Below, piece after piece: positions 1 through 9,700 of a stretch of 64,000 bases of DNA. The DNA is taken from positions 67,728,569 to 67,792,568 of the forward strand of contig OX638368.1 of assembly GCA_951812925.1 (NCBI GenBank). Reading direction: 5' to 3'. This DNA is from Calliopum simillimum (lineage: Eukaryota > Arthropoda > Insecta > Diptera > Lauxaniidae). Each line of letters begins with the position of its first letter. Position 1 is the stretch's first letter. The notes beneath the pieces were generated by a model, which had not been told where the DNA came from, searched no databases, and saw only the letters and a list, made by a program, of their open reading frames with translations. A program made the translations under genes and the position numbers.

Positions 1-1099
1 CGGCTAAAAATGAATCTATCCAATTTTCGATATCTTGAACTTAAGTGAGCGTATTCCTGATAGGGCATTCTGCATCGATCGGAACAAATGGTAGTCTGAT
101 GGTGCAAGGTCTGGGCGGGTGAGCCAAAACTTCCCATCCACTATTTTCCAAATAGTTTTTCACGGGTCTTGCAACATGCGGCCGAGCGTTGTCATGATGA
201 AAAATTATTGCGTCGTGTCTGGTCGCATTTTCCGGGCGTTTTTCGATGATGGCACGCTTCAAACGTATTAATTGTGTTCGGTACAGGTCACCTGTGATTG
301 TCTGGCCCGATTTCAACAACTCATAATATAACGGCCCCTTCTGATCCCACCAAATACACAGCATAACCTTGCCGCCATGGATATTTGGCTTCGAGGTTGA
401 TTTGGCTGGTTGTCCGGGTTTCACGTATGACTTTTTGCGCTTGGGATTGTCATAATGGATCCATTTTTCATCCCCAGTCACAATCCGATGCAAAAATGAT
501 TTGTTTTTATAGCGCTCAAGCAGCATTTCAGACATACAGAAGCGCCGTTCAACGTCTCTCGGCTTCAACTCATAGGGGACCCAATTACCTTGCTTCTGAA
601 TGTATCCGGCGGCTTTTAAACGTTTCGAAATGGCTTGCTGAGTCACTCCTAACAATTTGGCAAGCTCGTCTTGTGTTTGACACGAATCCTCATCGAGTAG
701 CTTCTCTAATTCTTCGTCTTCATACTTTTTTGGCTGTCCAGGGCGTTCTTTGTCTTTGATGTCAAAATCGGCACTTTTGAAGCGTTTAAACCATTCAAAA
801 CACTGTGTTTTTCCTAAAGCATCGTCGCCATAAACTTCTACAAGCAAACTATGACTTTCCGCAGCAGTTTTCTTTGCAAGACAATGACCCAACAGAACCT
901 CCCGCAAATGCTGTCTTTTTCTCGAATTTTCGAAGTTATTCATCGTGAAAAATAATAATGATGCACACAAGATAAAATTGTTTTGTTGACAGCTGTCAAA
1001 TGTACCTTCAAATGACATATATATAAAGTTCGAGCTTTCACGATATTTGTTAGTACAGACATCCACCTTAAAATTCCAGTTTTTAAGTTGTACACCCAA
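1..1099 (-). mobile_element. mariner transposon copy 1 (mauritiana-like), cut by window edge
   Basis: The 5' terminal inverted repeat lies at the right end and begins TTGGGTGTACAACTTAAAAA when read on the minus strand. It ends at 1099 and is followed by TA at 1100-1101, the usual mariner target duplication. The other end is outside the window. The same first bases (TTGGGTGTA) begin the mariner at 16430-17334, so the two are related families. Everything between is transposase and its leader. Confidence 0.85.
41..943 (-). pseudogene. mariner transposase, frameshifted before third catalytic Asp
   Basis: Cut-and-paste DDE transposase of the mariner family. I take the start at the ATG at 943-941 (MNNFENSRKRQHLREV), where the family N-terminus begins; the open frame runs on to 1099 through leader and terminal repeat. 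Visible in order: N-terminal helix-turn-helix region ([16 protein letters not shown]), the WVPYEL linker, first catalytic Asp in GDEKW (about 470), second in HHDNARPH (about 190). At about 115 the HPP motif is followed by a shifted frame. Compared with the copy at 16.4-17.3 kb, 8 bases are missing (TATAAGGC in plus orientation), so the [10 protein letters not shown] block with the third Asp is out of frame. This copy should be inactive. It resembles the mauritiana subfamily more than irritans. Confidence 0.85.
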
Positions 1100-1292
1100 T
1101 ACTTTTCACTTAAATTTTTTTTTTTTTTTTGCAATTTTTTGGTGCAATCTCTTGATTTTTGAAATCCACAAAAATGATTAAAAGACATTTTTTACTTTGA
1201 AAAGCAAAGCATTAATTTAAATTTCACTGCTGCAATTGCTTCTTTTTCTTCTTTTGCAATTGCCGTTTCTTGTTTATATCCAGTGGAAAATG

Positions 1293-1520
1293 GAAAAAAA
1301 TGTCAACGATTTATGGAAAAAAGCGTTGCCACATGTTTTTTATTGTGCAAAATGTCTACGAAATTGGAAAAAATCAGGGTTCAGATTGGTTGTTTGCGCA
1401 AAATGTCAAAGATATGGGAAAGACTTAGCGTTGCCAGATGATGTTTTTGTGTAAAATGTCAACGCTCTTGGAAAAACACAGCGTTGCAAACTGGTTATTT
1501 CAGAAAATGTCAACGATAGT
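1293..1520. repeat. Minisatellite, about 52-bp unit, 4.3 copies
   Basis: Degenerate tandem repeat. Each unit starts AAAATGTCAACGAT and continues with TGGAAAAA, AGCGTTGCCA and a T-rich stretch. Unit starts fall near 1297, 1349, 1400, 1453 and 1505. A 72-codon plus-strand frame crosses it, but the periodicity explains that frame and I do not call a gene. The rest of 1100-1790 is AT-rich with nothing recognised. Confidence 0.75.
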
Positions 1521-1789
1521 AAAATAAGAAAAGTATCCCTGCAGGAAGGGGAGTTTCCATTCATGAAATATTCACTACTTCCAGTGCTCCTTCTCCGGGA
1601 GGGAGAGAATGGAACTCCCTTCAGATTTACGATAAGGCCCTATATTAACAAAAATTCACCATACATAAATACAATAAAATAAATCAAAAAAGATTTTTTT
1701 TTTTAAAATCCAAGCAACCTTGCCAATTACAGTATCACTGAATTTTAACATTTTATTTATTAGATTTTTTCTGTATTTATTTTATGGTG

Positions 1790-2340
1790 TATTGGTTGGT
1801 TGGTTAGAATGAAAATTTAAAATTCTTCCTGAAGATATCGGTTTCGTGTACCAGTCAAATTCTAATTTGTTATTGTTCCTAATTATGCGCATATCAAGAT
1901 ATGCTACTGAGTTGTCTTTTTCTGTCTCTACAGTAAACTGTAGTTTTTGATGATAAGTTCATCTCGTCTAAAATGATTGGTATGTCATTCTGGTTCACAA
2001 TAGCAAGAATGTCGTCTACGTATTTGAAAATTTTGGTGATTTTTATGTTTTTTTCCGCTAGCTTGTTAATTATATTATCGAGATGGTCATCAAGGACTAT
2101 GTCAGCAATTTGTGGAGAAAGTGGGTTACCCATTGGCATGCCGAAGACTTGATTACATATGGTTTCTCCAAGTATTATGTAGTTATTGTCTTTGAGACAA
2201 AAATTGAGAATTTTAAGAAAGTATCCTTTGCTGATGGTTGTATGTTTAGATATTTCTGGCCATTTTTTCATAATGAATTTAATCGCTAAGTGTATGGGTA
2301 TATTTGTAAATAAGGAAATAGCATCTAATGAAATAACCAC
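1790..2340 (-). pseudogene. Penelope-like reverse transcriptase fragment (inverted part)
   Basis: Reverse transcriptase palm and thumb of a Penelope-like element. Motifs in order on the minus strand: SLFTNIP, GMPMGNPLSPQIADIVLD (RT motif with the MGNPLSP core) and the active-site block KYVDDI. A frameshift near 1945 ends the open frame at 1894, but the next frame continues with recognisable thumb residues (AYLDMRI, EFDWYTKP, SSGRILNF) to about 1790. The N-terminal part is missing. The C-terminal part of the same kind of element lies directly to the right in the opposite orientation, so the element is rearranged and dead. Confidence 0.85.
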
Positions 2341-2344
2341 TTCC

Positions 2345-2877
2345 TACTTAAACAAATTCTAATAACATTAACACAAATAAACGTTATCATCGTGTACCAT
2401 GCATTCCAAATGTTACAGAAAATAAACAATTAAAAGAAATTATTAACAACAATATAAATTTCGCGCACAAACCAATTTGGACTTTGACCAACATCTTTAC
2501 GAAAACTAAAACACCAATTTAAAAAAAAACAACAATACAATGTTATTTACAAAATTAACTGTTCAGGCAAAGATGAGTCATGCAGTAAAATTTACATAGG
2601 GACCACCAAACGTAAGTTGACAACAAGAATCAATGAACACACGAACGACATCAAAAGCAAAAAAGAAACAACGGCTTTAGCACAACACATATAAAACACC
2701 GGACATTCGGCGGACCTCGGCAATGTAGAAATAATCGACAGAGAAACAAACTATAACATTAGACTTACATTAGAAAGCTTACACATACAGAAAAACATAA
2801 ACAGAACAATGAATAGGAAAGAAGACTGTGACAACATCAGCAGCACTTCCCAACAAACAAAAACGTTTGGAAAATAA
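2345..2877 (+). pseudogene. Penelope-like C-terminus with GIY-YIG endonuclease
   Basis: Plus-strand remnant of the region after the RT thumb (RVPCIPNVTENKQLK, PIWTLTNIF) followed by the GIY-YIG-type endonuclease: YKINCSGKDESC, KIYIGTTKRKLTTRINEH and NTGHSADL are visible. Penelope-like elements join an RT to such a nuclease. The copy has several stops, including TAA at 2692-2694, and at least one frameshift near 2545. A MITE starts at 2849 within its 3' end. It belongs with the inverted RT at 1790-2340 and the hammerhead-like motif at 3668-3708. Confidence 0.8.
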
Positions 2878-3516
2878 CTTATTATAAGTTTATTGAAGCA
2901 AACATTTCGTTTGGAAATTAACTTGCAAAATGTTTGGAAATTCTTGAATTTTAATTATTTAATAATCGAAACTGGACCCTTCAGAGCAAGCTTGTGAAAA
3001 TCATTTGGAGCAAGCTTATTACAAATGTTTTTATACAATATTTTTCAAATCTTTTTATTCAATATTTTTAAATTGTTTTTCTAACTTTTCAATTAACATT
3101 TTGTTAGTTTATATTAAGTTCATAAAACAACATTTTCCAAACATTTTTAATTTAATTAAAAATAAAAAAAAAATTATGTTTGCTGAGAATCGAACCTGTG
3201 ACTTCCAAATTATGAGTCGGCAATCTTATCAACTGACCTAACGTGCCAGTTATGATTCAAATGCCTTGTGCTAAGAAAAAAGCTCGATAAGTCATTGAAA
3301 AAATAAAATAAAAATTTTTTCGAATGTTTGGAAAACGATTATTGAAACTTTTGAAAATAAATATTTTTCCAATTGTTGATTTTAACTTTGGAAATCAATT
3401 TTTAAAATAATAAAAAATAATATTTTCCAAACGTTTCAAAATTCGTTATGAAAACATTTAAAAATTAACTTTTTCCAAGCTTAAAATTTGAAAAGGTTAT
3501 AAAATTGTTTGTTGGG
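2849..3516. mobile_element. MITE with CCCAACAAAC ends and internal tRNA-like segment
   Basis: Left end CCCAACAAAC (2849-2858) and right end GTTTGTTGGG (3507-3516) are inverted copies. Subterminal regions repeat GTTTGGAAA on both strands, giving a loose foldback. It carries no coding sequence. It sits inside the Penelope-like remnant: endonuclease sequence on the left, the hammerhead-like 3' part on the right. No convincing target duplication was found. Internally it holds a tRNA-like segment (3178-3249). Confidence 0.65.
3178..3249 (-). repeat. Decayed tRNA-like segment (resembles tRNA-Met, CAT)
   Basis: On the minus strand the segment reads like a tRNA body: GTTAGGTCAGTTGATAAGA (D-arm), CTCATAATTTGG (anticodon loop with CAT) and GGTTCGATTCTC (T-arm). 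The order and spacing fit a tRNA, but the acceptor arms (GGCACG with CTCAGCA) and the T-stem do not pair, so it is not a working tRNA gene. It could be a tRNA-derived part of the surrounding repeat or chance decay of a captured tRNA. Confidence 0.5.
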
Positions 3517-3667
3517 TTACTATTTAGCTTTAACATAGAGCTTTTAAATTTTAACATTAAGCTCTTGTTCAACTTTTGAATGTAAATCTTAACGTTATGT
3601 TTGTATTATTGAAACTTTATTTGTCTCTTTGTGTTTGCAAAAATGTTAAGTTTAGTTAATAAACAGA

Positions 3668-3708
3668 CGCCCTGAAGAAGAGGACAAATAATCCTCGAAA
3701 TGTCGGCG
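3668..3708 (+). ncRNA. Hammerhead-ribozyme-like motif of Penelope-like element
   Basis: All core elements of a type I hammerhead are present. Stem I is CGCC (3668-3671) with GGCG (3705-3708). The core CTGAAGA (3672-3678) matches CUGANGA. Stem II is GAGGA/TCCTC (3680-3684, 3692-3696) around a 7-nt loop, followed by GAAA (3697-3700). The predicted cleavage triplet GTC ends at 3704. Stem III is only two pairs without a loop (AT then GT). One extra A (3679) stands between core and stem II. Penelope-like elements are known to carry short-stem-III hammerheads in their terminal repeats, and this one follows the element's endonuclease on the same strand. Confidence 0.65.
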
Positions 3709-3719
3709 CGAAAGTAGTA

Positions 3720-4290
3720 AAATTTAAATTATTGTTTTTATTTAAAAAAAAAAAATTTAATCGTGTTTTAGCCTTTTATAAAATAAAGTAACTCATAATG
3801 GTTTAATAGAAAAACAATGAAGAATATGATCAATATATCTAGAAAAAAAAACCTAGGCACTTCTTTAGCTGTAAAAAACTGAGCCTAATACCAAAATTTT
3901 AGTAAAAAATCAATTTGGAAAGTTAAGTTTTAATCCTACCAGAATATATTCGAACCATTTAAACATATGAAAAATGCATCTGACACATCTATAAAAAATA
4001 CCGTTTTCACTGGAATGTTCCATTAGCTGAATTGTTTGCACTATTGGATGGCAAAATAAAAAGCAGCTTCAAATCTACGTCTATACCAGAAGCTACAAAG
4101 TATCATTTTATAATTATAATAATAGAGTTTAGCTACTACAGCTATTAGCCTTCTTAGCTATTTAGCTTTAAGTCAACCACAATTTAAATGTTTTAAATTT
4201 ATAAGTTTAACAAAATATGTCTACACACTTTGAATGTCTCCTTACAATGGCCGGCAGCATGTACGTTTTCTTTCATTCTTGTCTTATTTT
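3720..4290. other. No gene recognised
   Basis: AT-rich sequence with many stops in all frames. I see no coding, RNA or terminal-repeat signal here. Confidence 0.5.
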
Positions 4291-4445
4291 TATACCCTAC
4301 ACCCAGGGTAAATTCACTTTGTCCTTCCGTTTGTAACGCAAAAAAGAAGGCGTGGCAGGTACAGAAAAGTATATATATTCTTGATCAGCGTCACCTTCTG
4401 AGTCGATAAAGCTATGTCCGTCTGTCTGTCTGGCTGTCCGTAGTT
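4291..4445 (-). repeat. mini-me-like repeat fragment
   Basis: Starts TATACCCTACACCCAGGGTA, then GTCCTTCCGTTTGTAACGCA, a short TA tract, the core TTCTTGATCAGCGTCACC and a GTCY tract (GTCCGTCTGTCTGTCTGG). This is the arrangement described for mini-me repeats of flies. Better copies lie at 51869-52626, 61751-62750 and 63268-63725, and another fragment at 55158-55345. Orientation is given relative to the 51.9-kb copy taken as plus. Confidence 0.7.
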
Positions 4446-5199
4446 TCATTGGTGTTTTGTAAAAAAAATTTAGGCAAATTGAGTTGGTATGAAATGTGAA
4501 GTGTCCCAAAATGATGATAAAAGGTAGATTATACACTTGGACAGTTCTTGATCATTATTTTGGAGCAATTTTTTTCGGTTAAAATTAACTTCAGCGAATT
4601 TTGTTAAATAAAAATATGAATATTGGTGAGTGGGACGAAATTAGCAAAACAACTGCTATCTATAAAAAGTGTTAAACTAAAGAACTGGTCATAAAATATG
4701 CAGGTCAGATTTTGTTTGCCATTTTTGCGTGTTGATGCAGTACTGTCTCAAACGGTTTCAATGTTTTTTATGGCCTCCTACATTTGTAAAGAAACCAAAT
4801 AGTTGCAGCTATTTTTTACCTAAATGGCAGTTAAGAGTAGAAAATTTTTCGAACAAATTCGTTAGTTTTTTAAACAAGCTGGTTGAGCTTGTGTTATTTC
4901 ACATTTCACAAGCAACCGTTCCAATTTGTGGCGCATTAAAACACATTAAAATGAAGAATTATTTACAATTTTAAGCTGGTTTATGCAGTAATATAGTTGT
5001 CTCCTTTTAACTAATGTAAATTGCGCACATTAAAATAGAGAAAAGATTTGACATTAGTTAGATCTCGAAATCGTAACTTGGCATCACTATTAAAAAAGTA
5101 ACTAAAAATAATATATGTTCGCAATGTCAAATAAAATTTCCGTTTCATCTCTCGACTAGAAACGAAATTTCGTTTCTATTCACAATAGGGCTTGAACAG

Positions 5200-6180
5200 A
5201 TTTTGGTTTTCTGTGGAAAAATCTTAAATTCAAATGAGACCCCCTGATTTTTAAAACATTTGTTTGTATTTGTTCCTCTTAAGGAACCCAAAATTAGTTA
5301 GATGTTGCTATTGTTAATATTATGTAGAAATTTGCCGATATTGCTTTTTATGAATTTGTTTTGCCAGGTAACTTATTCTTCCGCAAAACTGATTTATCCG
5401 AAGTCTGGTTGCAAAAGAGAGACAAAAAAGAAAAAAGCTGTTTTTCAATTTCTTATTACAAAATACTGAAGATACGAGTACTACTAGTCCAAGTTACTTG
5501 GGTGAAAGAGCGCATAATTTTTGCATTAGGTTTTAGGTTAATAAACGAAAAATTAGTACTTTTGTTACTTTTTTGCTTAATTCATTATTGAGAGCCACTT
5601 TTTACCTTCAAAACGAGCTCTTAAGAAGTGCTTACTTCAACAGTTAGGGCAGATTTAAGATGACATCATGAAATCCAGTCATGTCGTTTTACCAGTTTTA
5701 TGGGATTTCAAGATGTCATCTTAAATAGGCCATAACTTTTAAAGGAAGTATCGTAAGGCATCTTTTAAGAGCTCATTTTGAAGCAACAGAATATAATTAC
5801 GTGATAAATTTAGTAAAAATAAATAATGAAAATTTTCTGCATCTAAACTCAAAAATAGCCATTTTTCATGAGTTTGATCTCAAATAAATCCAAGCCCTGA
5901 GGTGATGGGTCAATTCTGACCTCGGATTCGGATTCTACGCATACAGTTACTTCAGAAATTAATTAATAAAATTTATTACGTACCATCTTTGACCCGATAG
6001 TACAAGGGTTAAGATTTTTTTCAGAATTATTCTTTTAGTCTAGATTCAACATAAAAACTACATTTGCATTTGGTCACTATGATAATATGGACGTTATAGG
6101 TTTTGGTCAATAAAATTTGCCTTTTGACCTATAGTGAAAACTGTCCAAGTTGCCTTTTGCTACTGATCACTTTTTTTAAA
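5200..6180. repeat. Dispersed non-coding repeat, family A
   Basis: Segments of this stretch recur at 12100-12640 and 28840-29400 with clear similarity. Shared landmarks are GAAGTCTGGTTGCAAAAGA, GTCAATTCTGACCTC and TTCAGAATTATTCTTTTAG. No coding capacity and no termini were identified, so class is unknown. Confidence 0.65.
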
Positions 6181-6211
6181 ATAATTTTTATGTGTTAGTT
6201 ATTCTAATCGA

Positions 6212-6279
6212 TGCAATGGAGAATGCACGGCAGTCTGAGTAAAATACCCCTGGAACATTGATTCACGATAACCCCCATT
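6212..6279 (-). repeat. Half copy of the palindromic MITE seen at 57005-57115
   Basis: Contains GAGAATGCACGGCAGTCTGAG and ATTCACGATAACCCCC, matching one arm and the centre of the 111-bp MITE near 57 kb. The other arm is missing. It lies about 200 bp beyond the stop codon of Prp39. Confidence 0.6.
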
Positions 6280-6394
6280 GCATTTAGCGTTTTTTTTTTT
6301 TTCAACCTACAAATAGATAATTTATTATAGATTTTTTAAGTATTTTTTATTAGTTAATAAAATTTTGTGAAATTAAAACATATAAAATTATATT

Positions 6395-6400
6395 TTTATT
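6395..6400 (-). terminator. Candidate poly(A) signal of Prp39
   Basis: AATAAA on the minus strand about 85 bp after the Prp39 stop codon. Other TTTATT matches lie nearby (6321-6326), so the choice is uncertain in such AT-rich DNA. Confidence 0.35.
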
Positions 6401-6484
6401 GTTTGGGAAAAATCCTTACAGCGAAATTAGTGTCAATATTACTATTAAAAAAAAAAAAACCATTACAATGATTAAAAGTTTATT

Positions 6485-6752
6485 TTAGTAGTAATTTCCA
6501 TAACCACTCCACTGGCTATAGCCGCCATAGCCAGATCCATATTGCCACTGATTGTAATAACCATCATATGATTGTTGATAAGCAGCATTGTTGTTTTGTC
6601 CGTAAGCAGAATAAGCAGAATTCGCTGAATTGTAATTATAATTAGCATTAGTAGAAGGGACACCATTGTTATATGCAGATGACTGAGCTAAAGAACTAGA
6701 CATTGTATCTTTAATGACAGCTGAAGAGGACTTGCGGCTGGGACTAGATTCT
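6485..6752 (-). CDS. Prp39: Prp39 last coding exon
   Basis: Acceptor ..CATGCAG before 6752; the first base completes an Arg codon split by the intron. Encodes [16 protein letters not shown] and then a Tyr/Asn/Ser/Gly-rich tail ending GYGNYY and TAA. The tail is low complexity and probably disordered. The intron before it is 58 bp (6753-6810). Confidence 0.88.
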
Positions 6753-9700
6753 CTGCATGTAAAAATAGAAAATTAATCAAAATTGTGAAAGTGTGCAATG
6801 TTTTAATTACCTTTTCTTTTTAGCTTCATTAGCTTTGTTCAGCGCTATTTGCAGTCCACGCTGTGCATCTTGCAAGCCCTTTGCTGAGCTACCAAAATCC
6901 TCGAGAAATTCAACTTTCCGTTGAGCGAACAGAACCTTTTGTTCTGGGTCAATATTCTCACGTGCCATAAATTTATCCATAATAAGGACAACTTCATCCT
7001 CATCAACTTTTGAACGTTGCAACGATAAATCAATCATTTGAAGCGCAACACGTGTATTTGCTGGATCTTTTTCTAGTGTTTGACGTAAAGCCCGCAAACC
7101 GGCGTCAATATCATGGCATATTTTATTCAAAAATCGTGCGTATTTAATTGCTAAGCTCCCAGCTATTGTTTTATTCTTTGCAGAGACAATGTAGTGTTCG
7201 TAAAGTTCTTTGCATTTATTTATATCGCCACGTCGCCGCTCTAAGTTTATACGCCTGTAGGCAACTTGCAAAAGGCTTGGACATTTTTTTTCAATGTTAA
7301 CCAGCACATCGGCAGCCTTGTTGAAATTATTCTGACATTCTTCAAAGGCAGACCACATGAGATGTAAACTCGGTTTGTCGGGATGATGAATTTGACAAGC
7401 ACGTCGATAAACGTCACTTGTCAATGCTGCAATATCTGGCTGATCATCTAATAACGTTTCTAAGTAACGTATCATCTTTAACCAAAATTCATCGTAAAGT
7501 GCACAAGCAATTAAGCACCGTTCAAATAAAACAAGAATTCGCTTGCGATCTCCCTTTTCAATTTCAAAATCTAGGTATTCTTTCCAATTCTTTAACTGGC
7601 ATCGTTCCAAAGGCTTCACATGAAAATAAGGTCGCTTTATACCCTCTTCATAGGTCCAACGAGCTGTAACAGCAGCTACGGTATTTTTGTGAACCTTGCG
7701 ACGTGTAGAAATTACCCTATCTTTTATTGCAGACATTTCATTCTCTGTGAGGGTAGTTAGATCAGATAAATGTCCTTTAACTTTGTCCTCCTTTTGTATA
7801 AATACTTCTTCTGATACAGGATCAACGATTTCATTTGAATGCTCAAATTCTTTTTCTTCATCTTTACCCTCTTTCTCCTTCTCAACAGTTTTAGAGTCCA
7901 TTTGATCTTTTTCTTTAGACTCGATGCGACGTTCCTTTGACTTTGATGCACGTGAAGATAAAGTGTCACGAACTTCTGCAAGAATTTTTACCAATTCTTC
8001 TTGACTTATGGTGTTTACTATTGTATGTTGGTTTATGAAATCCTGAAAACTATAAGACAGGTAATAATTATTGGCATAACATGAATGACGAAACGAATAA
8101 AATGACTAAAGATCTATGATTACTATCAACCGATTGCAACTTTTCATTTAGAACTTGGTTTGACTTAAGCGTTCATTGTAGTTCAAAAAATAAAGTCTGT
8201 AAACAAAAATTTAATTTCATATATTAACATTTAAGACGTAAGCAGTAGAAAATTAGTCCCTTGATTCGATTCGTCATGCATGATAAAAAGCTATTTTTAT
8301 TAAAAGGAAAATTTGCATTTCTTTGAGCTTACTTATCGAAATGGCCACTGTAACCCTGCGTTGGAATGGCTAAGAGTCGATCATAGATATGAACAACTCG
8401 ATCATAAAGTTTATTGTCATTTTCCCATTTTATATATGCATCCCAGAGCTTATCGCTCCGAAACTCTAAGCCACATGATTCAATAGCTCGTTCAAATTGG
8501 GAGCGAATGTATTTTTCGTCTTCGCTATGATTGCTTTTGACATGAGACAGATAATGAATCCATAAATCGACTGAGAGCGGTATTGCTTCAAGGCCCCTTT
8601 CAAATACCTATACACATACATTGCGTTTTCGAATTTTGATTGGATTGTAGATATGTAATGTGTAGAAATGAATAAGAAGAAAAGAAATTTGTACAAAGGT
8701 TTAGTTGACTAAATGAAATTTATAGATACTTAGCTGTTTCTTTTTGTTTGTTTTGATTTTTTTCGTGTGTTCGGTAGAAAGTTAAGATACAAATTTTAAG
8801 GCAAACATATAAGAAGTTTGCTAGGATGATAATTAGTTGATAAAGATAAAAAAATCCTTATAGCATGACAACTACTAAATTTTGTTTAAGGGGTTTAGTC
8901 TGGGGGTCATAAGGTGTAAAACTTCAACAAAATTAAGTACTTTCATCACTGTTTTTAGTTTAAGGCTATTGAATTTAATGTATGAAACTGTTTCGGAAAA
9001 TTTGAAAACTAAATAGAACATATTAATATTACTAACCCATTTTATGAATTCTTGGCGAAAATCTTCTCTGCAAAGTAACTCCATTTTGCATGAAAAAGAA
9101 AAAAACCAAGTGAACTATTCCGGGCGATATTTTACTTCACAATGGTAGGAGTAACAATATAAGGCAAGTCCTAATGCGAGTTCACACATTCTGCCCTTTA
9201 CTATAAAATTTTTTAGAAAAAGGAATGTACGACTTGACTTGAAACATGGACAGTAACAAAATAAAACAACATCCCAGTTGTTTATGAAAAGGAGTTACAC
9301 CTATTAGGAAAAAGAAAAAACCAAATGTATACCAGGCGTTTATTGATAAAAGGGTATGCAGATTCCTTTAATCGGCTACTATGTATTAGTAAAAATCAGT
9401 TAGAATTTCCAAGTAAAGTGTACTTAAGTGTTCTACAGATGCACGTAATAAAAAAAAGAATCGGGAATTTGAATAACCTGAAGTTCGAAAGTCAACTCCT
9501 CCGCAAAGTGCGAACCCTACCTTGTTTAACGGCTAACTTATGCTTTTATACAAAAGTCATTTCATATTTATGGCCACGTCATGCTTTTTTTATAGACATA
9601 CTATTTTATCGCTTCAGGTGTTTTCCACGGATTTATTGCGTTTCGCTTAAGATTAATTCATGTTTAAATTTAATAAAAAATTGATATTTGTTTTTCCTTA

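Noticed and set aside
385..759. 124-codon plus-strand frame
   Set aside because: Antisense of mariner transposase copy 1.
3178..3249. Functional tRNA-Met gene
   Set aside because: Acceptor stem and T-stem do not pair; kept only as tRNA-like relic.
9325..9684. 119-codon plus-strand frame in the Prp39 intron
   Set aside because: No family resemblance, no codon pattern, AT-rich surroundings; chance frame.
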